DNA of 64,000 nucleotides from the NCBI RefSeq assembly GCF_003033925.1, contig NZ_CP028365.1, positions 930,001 through 994,000 of the forward strand, given 5' to 3'. The position numbers were made by a program, and so were the translations under genes. The number at the start of each line of letters is the position of its first letter. Positions within the stretch are counted from its first letter, which is position 1. Positions 43,670 through 53,434 of this stretch are shown here, one piece after another. The notes below the pieces were generated by a model, which made no database searches, had not been told where the DNA came from, and saw nothing but the letters and a program-made list of their open reading frames with translations. This DNA comes from Tannerella serpentiformis. GTDB lineage: Bacteria; Bacteroidota; Bacteroidia; Bacteroidales; Tannerellaceae.

Positions 43670-45193
43670 ATGAAAACTACTGCACGTTTAGGGCTCCTCG
43701 CCCTATTGCTGTCCATCGTCTGGGCAGCCTGTACACACGATCCGGACGTCCCGCCACGGCCAGCGCCGAAGCCCGACACCACGGCCGTCGACTCTGCCTT
43801 GTTAGGCAAATGGTATCTCCTTGGCTCCGGCTGGAGGTATGATATGGACCCTCAACCCCTCGACACTGTGGCTTACGTTCTGGAGTTTGGAGGCGATGGC
43901 TCCCTGCATGGCTATGCTGTCAATGGCAGCTATACGCTGAAGGACACGGCCTTGCGATTCAAGCTCTATGCCGTGGACGAACAGCGCATGCCAGATCGCC
44001 TTCTCACCTATCGCAAGAAACTGCTGAGCGTCTATCGTTACACGATCTACTCCGACGGACTACTGCGGCTCTATTACGACAACGACACGAAATATCTGCT
44101 TTTCGACAGGAAGGAGCCGGCACCTCCCGTGCTGAATCAGTTGCCGCGAGCACTGCTCGCCACGTGGCGGATCAACGAATATCGTCTCATCGAGGATAGA
44201 GTAACGAGGGATCTCTCAAACAGTGAGCCGATCCAACTCCGGTTCAACGCCGATACCACTTGGACGCTCCAAGTCTCAAGTGGACAGACCACGGGCCCCT
44301 TCCGCACGGACAGTTGGACTATCCGCTTCAACCACAGACTCAAGCCGATGGATAGATTCGGATCACCCGACGACCGTCGCCTCTTGGAGTCACTGAGAGA
44401 GGTGGTCTGGTACGAATTAAAAGGGGATGAACTGACACTCTATTTCAGTGAAGGTGCGGGCTTCATCAGCTGCCAAAAAGTAGAGCCTGAGGCAGGTCGC
44501 ATCGACGAGCACCTCTGCCAACCGTGGAAACTTGTCGGGTTTGGGCACACCGCAGACGGCTCGCTGCGTGAGTTAACCGGAGCGGATCGCCTCTCCAACA
44601 AGACTTTCTTAGTCGAATTACTAATTAATGGCATGCTGTACACGCTCTCCTCTTCCAATGAACTCTATGGCAACTTCTCCATGAATGGCCAATCGATCCG
44701 TATGAACGTAGGCGGAGGCACCAAGGTCGGCGAAACCAAAGCGGGCGAGGCATATGTCCGGGCACTGAATGCGGCGGAACGTTTCGAACTACAGAAGGAC
44801 GGACGGCTGAAACTCTTCTATAACCAAGGGCGCGACTATCTACTCTTCCGCGAGGGTATCTCGATCATCTCCTCCACACCACCTGCCGAGCTGCTGGGGA
44901 AGTGGGTAATGGCGGATCTTCGCCGCTACGCAATGCCCCCAACAGGATTTAAGCTTAGCGAACAGACAGTGGATTTCCGCTCGGATGGGTTCGTCTATAT
45001 CACAGGGACGGAGCCCTTTGGCACTTCACTTGGGAACAAGCTGCCTTACGGCTATCAGCCGTGGGGTAAGGAGGACAACCTCCTTGTCGGTTATATGTAC
45101 TTCAGCTGTCGCATAGATGGCGACGAGCTAAGGTTAGGGCGCAATTCATCCGTAGACGGTCCGGTCTACGTCTTCAAACGGCTAAGGAAGTGA
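43670..45193 (+). CDS. Lipoprotein with lipocalin-like repeats (paralog 2)
   Basis: A 507-residue lipoprotein with the same signal and linker as paralog 1 (Cys21, then THDPDVPPRPAPKPDTTAVD). Module 1 (LGKWYLLGSG) and module 2 (LATWRINEYR) have diverged strongly from paralog 1. Modules 3 and 4 (QPWKLVGFGHTADGS, LGKWVMADLR) and the tail (SVDGPVYVFKRLRK) remain close. Uneven divergence suggests partial gene conversion or selection on the N-terminal modules. Function unknown; surface exposure is likely for a Bacteroidetes lipoprotein but is not shown by the sequence. Confidence 0.83.
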   Translation: MKTTARLGLLALLLSIVWAACTHDPDVPPRPAPKPDTTAVDSALLGKWYLLGSGWRYDMDPQPLDTVAYVLEFGGDGSLHGYAVNGSYTLKDTALRFKLYAVDEQRMPDRLLTYRKKLLSVYRYTIYSDGLLRLYYDNDTKYLLFDRKEPAPPVLNQLPRALLATWRINEYRLIEDRVTRDLSNSEPIQLRFNADTTWTLQVSSGQTTGPFRTDSWTIRFNHRLKPMDRFGSPDDRRLLESLREVVWYELKGDELTLYFSEGAGFISCQKVEPEAGRIDEHLCQPWKLVGFGHTADGSLRELTGADRLSNKTFLVELLINGMLYTLSSSNELYGNFSMNGQSIRMNVGGGTKVGETKAGEAYVRALNAAERFELQKDGRLKLFYNQGRDYLLFREGISIISSTPPAELLGKWVMADLRRYAMPPTGFKLSEQTVDFRSDGFVYITGTEPFGTSLGNKLPYGYQPWGKEDNLLVGYMYFSCRIDGDELRLGRNSSVDGPVYVFKRLRK

Positions 45194-45311
45194 TCGCCTC
45201 CCTCCCCCCGATAACCCCATTTTTTGAAGCCCTATGTTTTTAGGGTTAGCCTAATGGGATCTTTTTTTGGACCCACATTTGGGGATCGTTATCCTAACAA
45301 CCCCATTTTTT

Positions 45312-45342
45312 GAACCGCGGCACCCCCGCGGTTCATTTTTTT
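45312..45342 (+). terminator. Intrinsic terminator after lipoprotein 2
   Basis: GAACCGCGG-CACCC-CCGCGGTTC followed by ATTTTTTT. A copy of the hairpin at 43330. Confidence 0.85.
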
Positions 45343-45389
45343 CGTCCGTCAGGGTAACGCTGAAAACGTATGGGTTCAATTTTTGGGGC

Positions 45390-46480
45390 CGAACAGGTAG
45401 GGGCGTATTGCATACGCCCCTTCAGACGTTCCCGTCAAGGGAACGAACGTGCTTTTTTTGTTGTGTCGTTGGGTGATTTATTGGGGACTATCCGGGCACT
45501 ATGGTGCCCGATTGTGGGGCGTATTCAATACGCCCCTACCCTGACGGTCGAAAAAACATGATCATTTTTTGAACCCGTATGTTTTCAAGGTTCCTATTTT
45601 TCATCCAAATGGGTAGGGCGCAAAAGCATACGCCCCATCAGACGTTCCCATCAAGGGAACGGACGTGGTTTTTGGGTTGTGTCGTTGGGTGATTTATTGG
45701 GGACTATCCGGGCCCTATCGTACCCGATTGTGGGGCGTATTCAATACGCCCCTACCCTGACGGTCGAAAAAACAGGATCATTTTTTGAACCCGTATGTTT
45801 TCACAGTCCCTATTTTTCATCCGAATGGGAAGGGGCGTATCGAATACGCCCCATCAGACGTCCCCGTCAAGGGAACGAGCGTAAACACCCAGTTCTGCCG
45901 ACAATCACCCAAAGACAACCGCCCGGGCCCTATCGTACCCGATTGTGGGGCGTATTCAATACGCCCCTACCCTGACGGTCGAAAAAACATAATCATTTTT
46001 TGAAGCCATATGTTTTCAAGGTTCCTATTTTTCATCCGAACAGGTAGGGGCGTATTGCATACGCCCCTTCAGACGTTCCCGTCAAGGGGACGAACGTGGT
46101 TTTTTTGTTGTGTCATTGGGTGATTTATTGGGGACTATCCGGGCCCTATCGTGCCCGATTGTAGGGCGTATTCAATACGCCCCTACCCTGACGGTCGAAA
46201 AAACAGGATCATTTTTTGAACCCGTATGTTTTCAAGGTTCCTATTTTTCATCCGAATGGGTAGGGGCGTATTGCATACGCCCCTTCAGACATTCCCGTCA
46301 AGGGAACGAGCACCCGTATCCAGTTCCGCCAACAATCACCCCAAAGCAACCACCCGGGCCCTATCGTGCCCGTTCATGGGGCGTATGTTTTTGCGCCCTA
46401 CCCTGACGGTCGAAAAAACAAGATCATTTTTTGAACCCGTGCATTTTCCGCGTTATCCTAACGGATAAAAAAAAGGAACC
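45390..46480. repeat. Five-unit tandem array of about 216 bp made of palindrome doublets
   Basis: First palindromes start at 45400, 45615, 45832, 46047 and 46263; second palindromes at 45516, 45732, 45947, 46162 and 46378. Steps are 215-217 bp in both series. Each unit contains: palindrome 1, a CGTYCCCGTCAAGGGRACG hairpin, a linker, GGGCCCTATCGTGCCCG, palindrome 2, then CTGACGGTCGAAAAAACA and TTTTTTGAACCCGTATG. Cores at 45615 and 46378 are decayed on one side. No gene is hidden here; proteins predicted from it only read out the palindrome. Confidence 0.95.
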
Positions 46481-46604
46481 TATACGTTTTCAGAGTTACC
46501 CTAACAGGTATATTTTTTGAACCGAAATAGATATCCAATTCACGTAACCCATCCCTATTTTTTCTCTCGACGTTTTCAGGGTCCCTCTGACCAATCCAGA
46601 AAAC

Positions 46605-46647
46605 AAAAAAACGACCCCACCGGCTGAAAAAACCGATGGGGTCGTTT
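46605..46647 (-). terminator. Intrinsic terminator of the OmpA-like gene
   Basis: On the minus strand AACGACCCCATCGG, loop, CCGGTGGGGTCGTT followed by a T run. It starts about 48 bp after the OmpA-like stop. Confidence 0.9.
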
Positions 46648-46694
46648 GAAGTATGTCGCCCAGAGGATCCGGGCGACGTATGTGTCAGGCGAAC

Positions 46695-47396
46695 TTAACG
46701 CTCGCCGGCCTCGCGTTTCGCGTCGTTGACCATCTTCTCGTTGGCGCTGATCAGCACCTCTACACGACGGTTTTGGGCACGCCCCTCGACGGTGTTATTG
46801 CTCGCCACGGGCTGATGGATACCCTTGCCCTCATAGACCATGCGTCGACTGCTTACGCCTTGGTCAAGCAGATAGTCGTAAACACTCCTGGCACGACGTT
46901 CGGAGAGACTCTGGTTGTAGTCCACTCGGCCCGTATTGTCCGTATGACCGACTATGCGGAGGTCGGTATCTGGGTTTTTCTCTAAGTTTCGAGCCAGGTC
47001 ACGCAGGGCGGACTTGGACGCAGCACTCACGGTACTGGAGTTTGTGGCGAAGAGAATTCCTGAGTCGAACGTGACACGCAAAGCCGGGGCACGCCCCTCT
47101 TCCTCTACCACTTCCACCTTGGTATCATCCGGAAGCACCTTCTCCAGTTCCTTCTTCTGTTTGTCCATCTTCTTACCGATGATGGCTCCTGTGGCGCCAC
47201 CGACGGCGGCACCAATGACGGCTCCGAGCGCCGTGTTACCGGCTATCTTACCGATGCCCGCGCCGACGGCAGCTCCTCCGCCGACACCGATAGCCGTACC
47301 CTTGGCCGTGTTGCTTGCCCCGCACCCGGTCAGCAGGAGCGACGCGCAGGCGAGCGCCATTGCCATTACCTTAAAGTTTTTGATCATACTGTTCAT
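46695..47396 (-). CDS. OmpA family lipoprotein with glycine zipper
   Basis: A 233-residue outer-membrane lipoprotein: lipobox LLTGC (Cys25); glycine-zipper repeats (IGVGGGAAVGAGIGKIAG, then AVIGAAVGGATGAIIG) at about 35-75; C-terminal OmpA peptidoglycan-binding domain (VTFDSGILFATNSS, then IVGHTDNTGRVDYNQSLSERRARSV). It resembles YiaD/Pal-like proteins that tie the outer membrane to the wall. Start could be this Met or the one three codons on. A weak TACCTTGC -7-like box lies about 50 bp upstream. Confidence 0.92.
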   Translation of the reverse strand: MNSMIKNFKVMAMALACASLLLTGCGASNTAKGTAIGVGGGAAVGAGIGKIAGNTALGAVIGAAVGGATGAIIGKKMDKQKKELEKVLPDDTKVEVVEEEGRAPALRVTFDSGILFATNSSTVSAASKSALRDLARNLEKNPDTDLRIVGHTDNTGRVDYNQSLSERRARSVYDYLLDQGVSSRRMVYEGKGIHQPVASNNTVEGRAQNRRVEVLISANEKMVNDAKREAGER

Positions 47397-47510
47397 TGTT
47401 TTTGGGGTTAATAATATGAGATGTATAACTTGCTATGAAAGACGGCGCAAGGTACGACGTTTTACCGACGACCCCGGCCCGTCAGGCCCCCATGAGACGA
47501 GGCAATAGGG

Positions 47511-47741
47511 CTAATGGTTTAGTCGAGGCGGTCGGTAGACGTACATGATTTCGAAGACCGCCTTGGGGGGATACTGACCGAGCGACTGCTGTTCGTAGAG
47601 GTGGTCTCGGATCTGACTTTTGACGTCCTCTTCGGTTGGGCCGGTCACTTCAATGTCCGGTTTTCCGAACAGACAAGCCCACCAATAGTTCTTGTACTGC
47701 CGGATAGCGACTCTGATCTCGACGATGTTTCTGTTGCGCAT
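47511..47741 (-). CDS. Small conserved-looking hypothetical protein
   Basis: A 76-residue soluble protein (MRNRNIVEIRVAIRQYKNYWW...EVTGPTEEDVKSQIRDHLYEQQSL...VFEIMYVYRPPRL). The family was not recognised. Alternating beta/alpha character with an acidic helix in the middle. It begins 12 bp after the M16 peptidase stop, so it is probably cotranscribed with it. Confidence 0.65.
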   Translation of the reverse strand: MRNRNIVEIRVAIRQYKNYWWACLFGKPDIEVTGPTEEDVKSQIRDHLYEQQSLGQYPPKAVFEIMYVYRPPRLNH

Positions 47742-47753
47742 GGGGGCTTTCCT

Positions 47754-50591
47754 CTACCGATAAAATTCCTGATGGTGAATGCGGACGATCTCGCCAAACG
47801 TGGCCAGTCGGCGCCGGTCTATGCGGTGCGCGTTTCCGACTATGACGTAGACAGGCTTACGTCCGCAGATGTGGGCTTGATAAAACCGGGTGATGTCGTC
47901 CATTGTCATCCGTCGGATGTCGTCTAAGAGCGCCCGATGGGGGTCGTCCGTATAGCCGTCACGTCGGAATTCGGCAATGCGCGTCGAGATGTCGCGAAAG
48001 GCCGGATAGGCATTATTGACCCGATTGATCTCTGTGCGGATCAGGGAGTCGATGCGCTCGGGATGTTCGGGCATGTGGTTGATGAGGGCATCAAGCACTT
48101 CGAGGGCGTCGATCGTCTTATCGCTCTGCGTGGATAGGTAGGCCACGAACCGCGTGGGGAGGTCCGACAGGCGGTAGGGCGGCAGACGGTACGCTCCCGA
48201 GGTGTAGTAAGCCAGCGAACGAAACTCGCGGATCTCTTGAAACATGAGCGACGACATGCCCTCTCCGAAATACAACGAGAAAAGGTCGGCCGTGTGCCGC
48301 TCGCGGAGGGTGGGCAGGGGCTGACAAGGCATGTAGACGTAGATGATGTTTTGGAAGACGTCAGGCATGTGGTAGAGGTAGACGCGCGGGCGGTCGTAGC
48401 TGACGAGCCGTCGATAGGGGGCCACGGCGGCAATCCTTCCGTCGGGGCCCGGAGAGAAGCAACGGAGGGTGCGATCGACTACGCGTTCGGCGGGCAGCGT
48501 GCCACAGTAATGGGCCGTACACTCGCGTCGGACGGCGTGTCGGAACAAGTTGACCAGCTCGCGCCCTTTGGTGCGCTTCACGTCACGCAGAGAGGGCCGC
48601 GTCAGGAATTGCGATTCGGGGCCGTACTGCACAAACTCGAAGAGCGCCTCGGCCACCTCATTGTTCGATTTGAAGAAGGCCTTATCGGCCACCCTTGCGT
48701 CGTCGACTAAGGTTTTGAGCTTGGCGTCGTCCGCCTTCACGCCCGACACGAACCCGGAGACCAACTCCAGCGTCTCGTCGAATGCCGTGTCAAAGCCGGT
48801 GATCTTGAGGGTGAGGCTGTACTCATCGGCTGTCAGGTCGAGCGTGCTACCGAGCGTCTGTAGGCGGGTGTGTAGCGCGTCGAAGGTGAGGGAGGCTGTG
48901 CCGAGGAGGGGTATGTATCCGGTGAGGAGTTTCAGACGCGGCTCCTCGGTGAGTCCGATCGCATAGGACAGTTTGAGGGTGAAGATGTTGTTGACCCTGT
49001 TGGGCGTGATGTAGAGCGTGAGACCGTCGGCGGGTCGAAGTGTCTGCACATCGTGCGTAAAGTCGACAAAGCGCGGCCGCACCTCCTCGACAGGCATACG
49101 GTCGAGCCAGTCGCTGTAGGCCGAGGTTGCGTCGGCATGCTTAGGCACGATGGGTGCGAAGCCCGGCTTCTTCAGCCGCTCCTTGGGGTAACGGCCGGTC
49201 TTTTTCTTCACGAATAGATAATTGGCCCCGAAATACTTATTGGCCACGCGCACCACGTCCTCTTTCGTGAGCGCCTCGGCACGTGCCAACTCCTCGCGGT
49301 AGTCGGCCCAGGTCTTGCCTTGGGAGAAGAGACGCACCATGATCTGGCTGCGCGAATCGATATCCTCGAGTTCCGTCAGGTGGCGGCGGAGCTGTTCACG
49401 CTTGAGGCTGTTGAAGATCTCGTCCGTGAAGTCCCCTTGCTTAACCCGCTCGAGTTCTCTCCAGATCATGCGCTCGGCCGAACGGCATGTATGAGACAAC
49501 CGCGGCACGGCCACGATCCCGATGAAGCCCGCTTCATTGAAAGACTCACCGCCGATCATGGCCCCCATCAGGCGCCGCTCGACCATTAGGCGGTCCAGAT
49601 AGCCCGTGCCATTGGAGTTGTTGAGGATACCCGCGGCCACGTCCAGTGCCGGCTGATCGGGGTGATTAGCGGGTACGCCGCGAAAGCCCAAGGCGACGGC
49701 TTTGAGTAGCGGCAAGGGGATCTTGATCGTAGTCCGCTCGCGGCCCCGGAATGGGCGGATACGGACCGTCGGCGCCGCGTCTGGCACGCCTCGCGGGATA
49801 CGTGAAAAGGTGCGCTCGATGATGGGAAGGGCCCGTCGGGTGTCAAAATCGCCGCTCAGGATGAGGCCCATGTTGGAGGAGACGTAATAGGTCCTGAAGA
49901 AGCGTTTCATCTCCGAGAGCCGCGGATTCTTGAGGTTTTCCGCGCTTCCAATGATCGGGTAGGCATAGGGATGTGGGTGGAAGTACTTCTCCATCAATCG
50001 CTCGATGGAACGGTTGAGGATCATGTCGTCACGTCGGTTTTTCTCCTCGTACACGGTCTCGAGCTCGCTTTGGAACATGCGAAAAACGGGCCGTATGAGT
50101 CGCTCGCTGTTGAGCTCGGCCCACTGCTCCAAGTATTGCGGTGAGAAGAGGTTGTGATAGACGGTGTAATCGTACGACGTACCGGCATTTAGCTTCGATC
50201 CGCCGTACTTGGTAATGAGCCGATCGAACTCGTTGGGGATGACGAAATCTGCGGCCCGGATGCTGAGTTCGTTGATCTCCATTTGAATGGCCTCCCTCCG
50301 CTTGCTGTTCTTGGTTGCAGCCAGCTCCTCGTACTTGGCTTCGATGGCGTCGAGGAGGACTTTCTCAGCGGCGTAGTCTGTCGTCCCGATCTGTTCAGTG
50401 CCCTTAAACATCATATGCTCAAAGTAATGCGCTATGCCCGTGTTGGGGGAATCTTTCGATCCAGCCATCACGACAACAGCACCAAAGACCTTCGGCTGGC
50501 TGTGGTCTTCGTTGAGCCATACCGTCAGGCCATTGTCCAGAATGTATTCGTTGATCTCCGTCGATACGAGCGCCGGCGCAGTTTGCTTCAT
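47754..50591 (-). CDS. M16 family (pitrilysin-like) zinc metallopeptidase
   Basis: A 945-residue peptidase. The inverted zinc motif HxxEH (HYFEH, residues 55-59) is followed by a downstream Glu in the ELETVYEEKNRR helix (about 135-145), completing the site. The second half is the inactive M16 repeat. There is no signal peptide with either candidate start, so a cytoplasmic role is suggested, although some Bacteroidetes homologues are periplasmic. The Met at 50591 (MKQTAPALVSTEINEY) is favoured over 50627, which would add 12 unconserved residues. Probably in operon with the 76-residue protein downstream. Confidence 0.92.
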   Translation of the reverse strand: MKQTAPALVSTEINEYILDNGLTVWLNEDHSQPKVFGAVVVMAGSKDSPNTGIAHYFEHMMFKGTEQIGTTDYAAEKVLLDAIEAKYEELAATKNSKRREAIQMEINELSIRAADFVIPNEFDRLITKYGGSKLNAGTSYDYTVYHNLFSPQYLEQWAELNSERLIRPVFRMFQSELETVYEEKNRRDDMILNRSIERLMEKYFHPHPYAYPIIGSAENLKNPRLSEMKRFFRTYYVSSNMGLILSGDFDTRRALPIIERTFSRIPRGVPDAAPTVRIRPFRGRERTTIKIPLPLLKAVALGFRGVPANHPDQPALDVAAGILNNSNGTGYLDRLMVERRLMGAMIGGESFNEAGFIGIVAVPRLSHTCRSAERMIWRELERVKQGDFTDEIFNSLKREQLRRHLTELEDIDSRSQIMVRLFSQGKTWADYREELARAEALTKEDVVRVANKYFGANYLFVKKKTGRYPKERLKKPGFAPIVPKHADATSAYSDWLDRMPVEEVRPRFVDFTHDVQTLRPADGLTLYITPNRVNNIFTLKLSYAIGLTEEPRLKLLTGYIPLLGTASLTFDALHTRLQTLGSTLDLTADEYSLTLKITGFDTAFDETLELVSGFVSGVKADDAKLKTLVDDARVADKAFFKSNNEVAEALFEFVQYGPESQFLTRPSLRDVKRTKGRELVNLFRHAVRRECTAHYCGTLPAERVVDRTLRCFSPGPDGRIAAVAPYRRLVSYDRPRVYLYHMPDVFQNIIYVYMPCQPLPTLRERHTADLFSLYFGEGMSSLMFQEIREFRSLAYYTSGAYRLPPYRLSDLPTRFVAYLSTQSDKTIDALEVLDALINHMPEHPERIDSLIRTEINRVNNAYPAFRDISTRIAEFRRDGYTDDPHRALLDDIRRMTMDDITRFYQAHICGRKPVYVIVGNAHRIDRRRLATFGEIVRIHHQEFYR

Positions 50592-50909
50592 GATTGATGC
50601 GGAATGGATGTTAGGGGTTGATCTCATTTCAATTCATTCAACAGATGACCGTGCGAATGGTTCATTTCAGGCCATCATCATGGATGCCGGAGTCGTGTCA
50701 AGGTCAGCATCCGCGGCCGAGAGCGATCGCTCCGGGAAGTATGGTAGGCATCCATCTGACGATGCCCTCCCACTCGCCGCTTGTAGGGGAGAGTCCGCCG
50801 TCAATACGCTTAGCCCGACATAAACGGATGCGCTGTCAATGGACAATGGGCGTTGGAATACATATAGACCTCCATCGACTGTAAACAATAGATACCCATA
50901 TATGTTTCA

Positions 50910-51225
50910 CTCGCTTTTGTCTACAGACAAAACTGGCTTTCATATATCGCATAGCTTATCTACCATAGACAAAACACACGTATAGATATAAAAATAGCCA
51001 TTGTCCATAGACAAATCATATGTATAAATATAGACTAGCTTGTTGTCTATAGACGAAAGCACTTGAAATACATATTGCGCCATATTGTCTACGGACAAAA
51101 CATCTATTCATAGTTCACAGGCTATATCTGCCGCAGACAAAGCATGCGTATAGACATAAATAAGCCCGTTGTCCGTAGACAGAGAGATTCGAAATACGTA
51201 TTTCATCTCTTTGTCCATAGACAAC
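50910..51225. repeat. Degenerate 42-bp array of TTGTCYRYAGACAA dyads, family F
   Basis: Dyads centred near 50923, 50966, 51007, 51049, 51091, 51133, 51175 and 51217 (steps 41-43). Variants: TTGTCTACAGACAA, CCATAGACAA, TTGTCCATAGACAA, TTGTCTATAGACGA, TTGTCTACGGACAA, TTGTCCGTAGACAG. Between dyads the text is AT-rich (TATAGATATA, ATACATATT) and poorly conserved. The array lies between the M16 gene and the deacetylase gene, both minus strand. Two more units of this family occur at 58.23-58.29 kb. Confidence 0.85.
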
Positions 51226-51272
51226 GGGCTGTGAAATGTATGGATGAACCTTTTGTCGGGCGTAGTGACTAC

Positions 51273-52046
51273 TTATTTCGGCAGGCTGTCGACGAACTCC
51301 GTGAATGTGCCGAAGCCTGAGCCGCGGAGACTGAGGTCGTCGATCAGCTGATCGAGGCGCTCCACGGCTGCGGTGCCACTGTTACGCGTGACGAGCCGCG
51401 GCAACCCCGATATGCCTTGCAGAGGCATGAACTCCCAAGGGTGGAAGTAGAGGAGTAGGTAGCCGTCGTGGCGCAGGGTGAGGCGGGCCAGGCGGCGGTA
51501 GAGCGCGGGGGGCAGGTGGTGGAAGGAGAGCCAGAAGAGGGGGAAGCGCACGCGCGGCGTGGTGGAGGCGGGCAGCTGTAGGAGGCCCTCGCGGCGGAAC
51601 CAGGTGCGCGGCTGGTTGAGGTGGTTGTAACGACCGGGGATGAGGGTCGGGTTGAGTGACGAGTTGTAGCGGTAGCCGGCCCGCAGGAGCGCCTCGTCGG
51701 CGACGTGCATCATGCGCGGCATGCGAAAGCCCGTGACCGGCTGGCCCGACATCCGCCGGAGAATCTCTCGCGACCGCGTGAGGTCGGCCTCCTCGAAGGC
51801 GCTATGCGCATAGCCGTGTGAGGCCACCTCGTGACCGCCGTCGCAGATGGCGCGCAGCACATCCGGCGCCGCCTCCGCAAAACGCGCGGTGCAAAAGAAG
51901 GTGGCCCGCACACCGTGGCGCGCCAGTACATTTAGTATATGGCCGCTCCCCTCACGCGAAACGCGGAGCTGCTCTTCCCATGAGATCGCCAGCCCGTACT
52001 CCGTCGGCAGGTCGAACTCCTCGATATCAAAACTGAGTAAGATCAT
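51273..52046 (-). CDS. Polysaccharide deacetylase family protein
   Basis: A 257-residue NodB-homology protein. N-terminal SFDIEEFD supplies the metal Asp, ATFFCTARFAEAAPDVLRAI and GHEVASHGYAHSAF the metal His pair (HxxxH), and YLLLYFHPWEF the C-terminal catalytic His. No signal peptide, so it acts in the cytoplasm or on lipid-linked glycans. It stands 41 bp downstream of the GT87-type gene on the same strand, which suggests a joint role in a cell-surface glycan. Confidence 0.9.
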   Translation of the reverse strand: MILLSFDIEEFDLPTEYGLAISWEEQLRVSREGSGHILNVLARHGVRATFFCTARFAEAAPDVLRAICDGGHEVASHGYAHSAFEEADLTRSREILRRMSGQPVTGFRMPRMMHVADEALLRAGYRYNSSLNPTLIPGRYNHLNQPRTWFRREGLLQLPASTTPRVRFPLFWLSFHHLPPALYRRLARLTLRHDGYLLLYFHPWEFMPLQGISGLPRLVTRNSGTAAVERLDQLIDDLSLRGSGFGTFTEFVDSLPK

Positions 52047-52087
52047 GTCAAACTAAAAATGAAAAACTAAAAGTGGATCCATACGGT

Positions 52088-53251
52088 TCACTCCTCATAA
52101 TCACGCGTCATCATCTCCCACATGAGCTTCAGCCATACCATCACGCAGGGCAATGCCTTCAGGGCGTAGGGTATGATATAATGATGATAGATGCGCCGCG
52201 GAAACAGATCCGAGGGCGAAAAGCTGGTCAGCAGCAGGGCAAAGATGAGCAGCGCCAGGTCCCATCGGCTGCGGCGCCAGGGCACCCCGACGTACCAGAT
52301 GGCCACGCCGGTCAGCGCAATGATATATCCGCTGGACTCGCTGCCCGTGCTGAACAACACCACGAACAGCATGACCGATGCTAAGAACATGAGTCGGAAC
52401 GCGCGGTGGCGATACTGGTCGAGCCTGAGGTAGGGCAGCGCAAAGAGGATCAGCCCGGGCACGATGAGCCATAAGTCAGAATAGTCCGCCCGGCCCGAAA
52501 TCTTCCGCACCATGCCCAGCAGTGAGATGTTCTGGCGCAACGCAAAGAGATTCGCATCATTCTTCACCGTGAGCGCCTCGGCCCATGCGCCATACTGCCC
52601 CACGATGTATTCCGGCGACGACAGCAGCATAGGCAGCAGGAATAGCACCACGCTCCACCCCGCCAGCGCCCCGAGGAATCGCCCCTTACGTCGCACAAAG
52701 AAGAAGAACGCCAGCCCCACGATGCCGTACAGCTTGACGAAGGTCCCCACGGCAATCATTAATGCAGCCCAGCCCTCGTGCCCCTCCTCAATCAGCACAA
52801 AGGCGAGGATCAGCAGTGCCGCAATGGCCACGTTGAACTGCGCCATGCTCAGCGCCGTGAACAGCTCATTGGCGCAGAACCAGGCAATGAAGATCCGCCC
52901 CCGACGCTCTATGGGCAGCTTTCGCACGGCCACGAACAGCAGCCCCGCCATCGCCAACAGCCACAGCATAAGCCCCATCAGCGGCGGACAGACCGCAAAC
53001 GGCGCCACGACGCAGCTGAACACTGGGCCGTAGAGATTGACGTCGTGATACACCTCCGGATAAGGCACATACAGCGGCAACCCCTCCCAAACGTGCCAAA
53101 ACACATGTCGGAAGATGGTGAAGTTGTTGTTCGGGAATTTCAGTAGAGCAGCCGCAATGGCCGCCACAGCCCACACCACCCCGATCGGTGCATAGCGATT
53201 AAAAAGCGGTCGCTCAGCAAGGGCTTTCAAGCGTTCATTCCAGTTCATCAT
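52088..53251 (-). CDS. Polytopic membrane glycosyltransferase, GT87/DUF2029-like
   Basis: A 387-residue protein with about ten hydrophobic helices. The loop DVNLYGPVFSCVVAPFAVCPP and the long periplasmic-type N-terminal segment match GT-C enzymes of family 87, which use polyprenyl-phosphate sugars. Donor and acceptor are unknown. Probably cotranscribed with the deacetylase gene that follows. Confidence 0.8.
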   Translation of the reverse strand: MMNWNERLKALAERPLFNRYAPIGVVWAVAAIAAALLKFPNNNFTIFRHVFWHVWEGLPLYVPYPEVYHDVNLYGPVFSCVVAPFAVCPPLMGLMLWLLAMAGLLFVAVRKLPIERRGRIFIAWFCANELFTALSMAQFNVAIAALLILAFVLIEEGHEGWAALMIAVGTFVKLYGIVGLAFFFFVRRKGRFLGALAGWSVVLFLLPMLLSSPEYIVGQYGAWAEALTVKNDANLFALRQNISLLGMVRKISGRADYSDLWLIVPGLILFALPYLRLDQYRHRAFRLMFLASVMLFVVLFSTGSESSGYIIALTGVAIWYVGVPWRRSRWDLALLIFALLLTSFSPSDLFPRRIYHHYIIPYALKALPCVMVWLKLMWEMMTRDYEE

Positions 53252-53434
53252 AGGTCGGTTTTGTTACCTGTTTCATTCAGTCATTATGGGAGAAAAACAC
53301 CCCGGAAGGATGACGTTTCGCCCCGTTTCGCTTCATCCGTAATAGAAAATCAGAAGTCGCTGGGGAGCAACGCCGCTTTGTCCCCTTTATTGCACTTTTC
53401 GTACTCCAAACGCGGGGGTTACGGAAATATAACC

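Noticed and set aside
38000-46500. Many short proteins with GAYAIRPY, GVLHTP or GRIQYAPT words
   Set aside because: These words are the six-frame readings of the GGGGCGTAT palindrome; they appear on both strands and lack promoters and family support.
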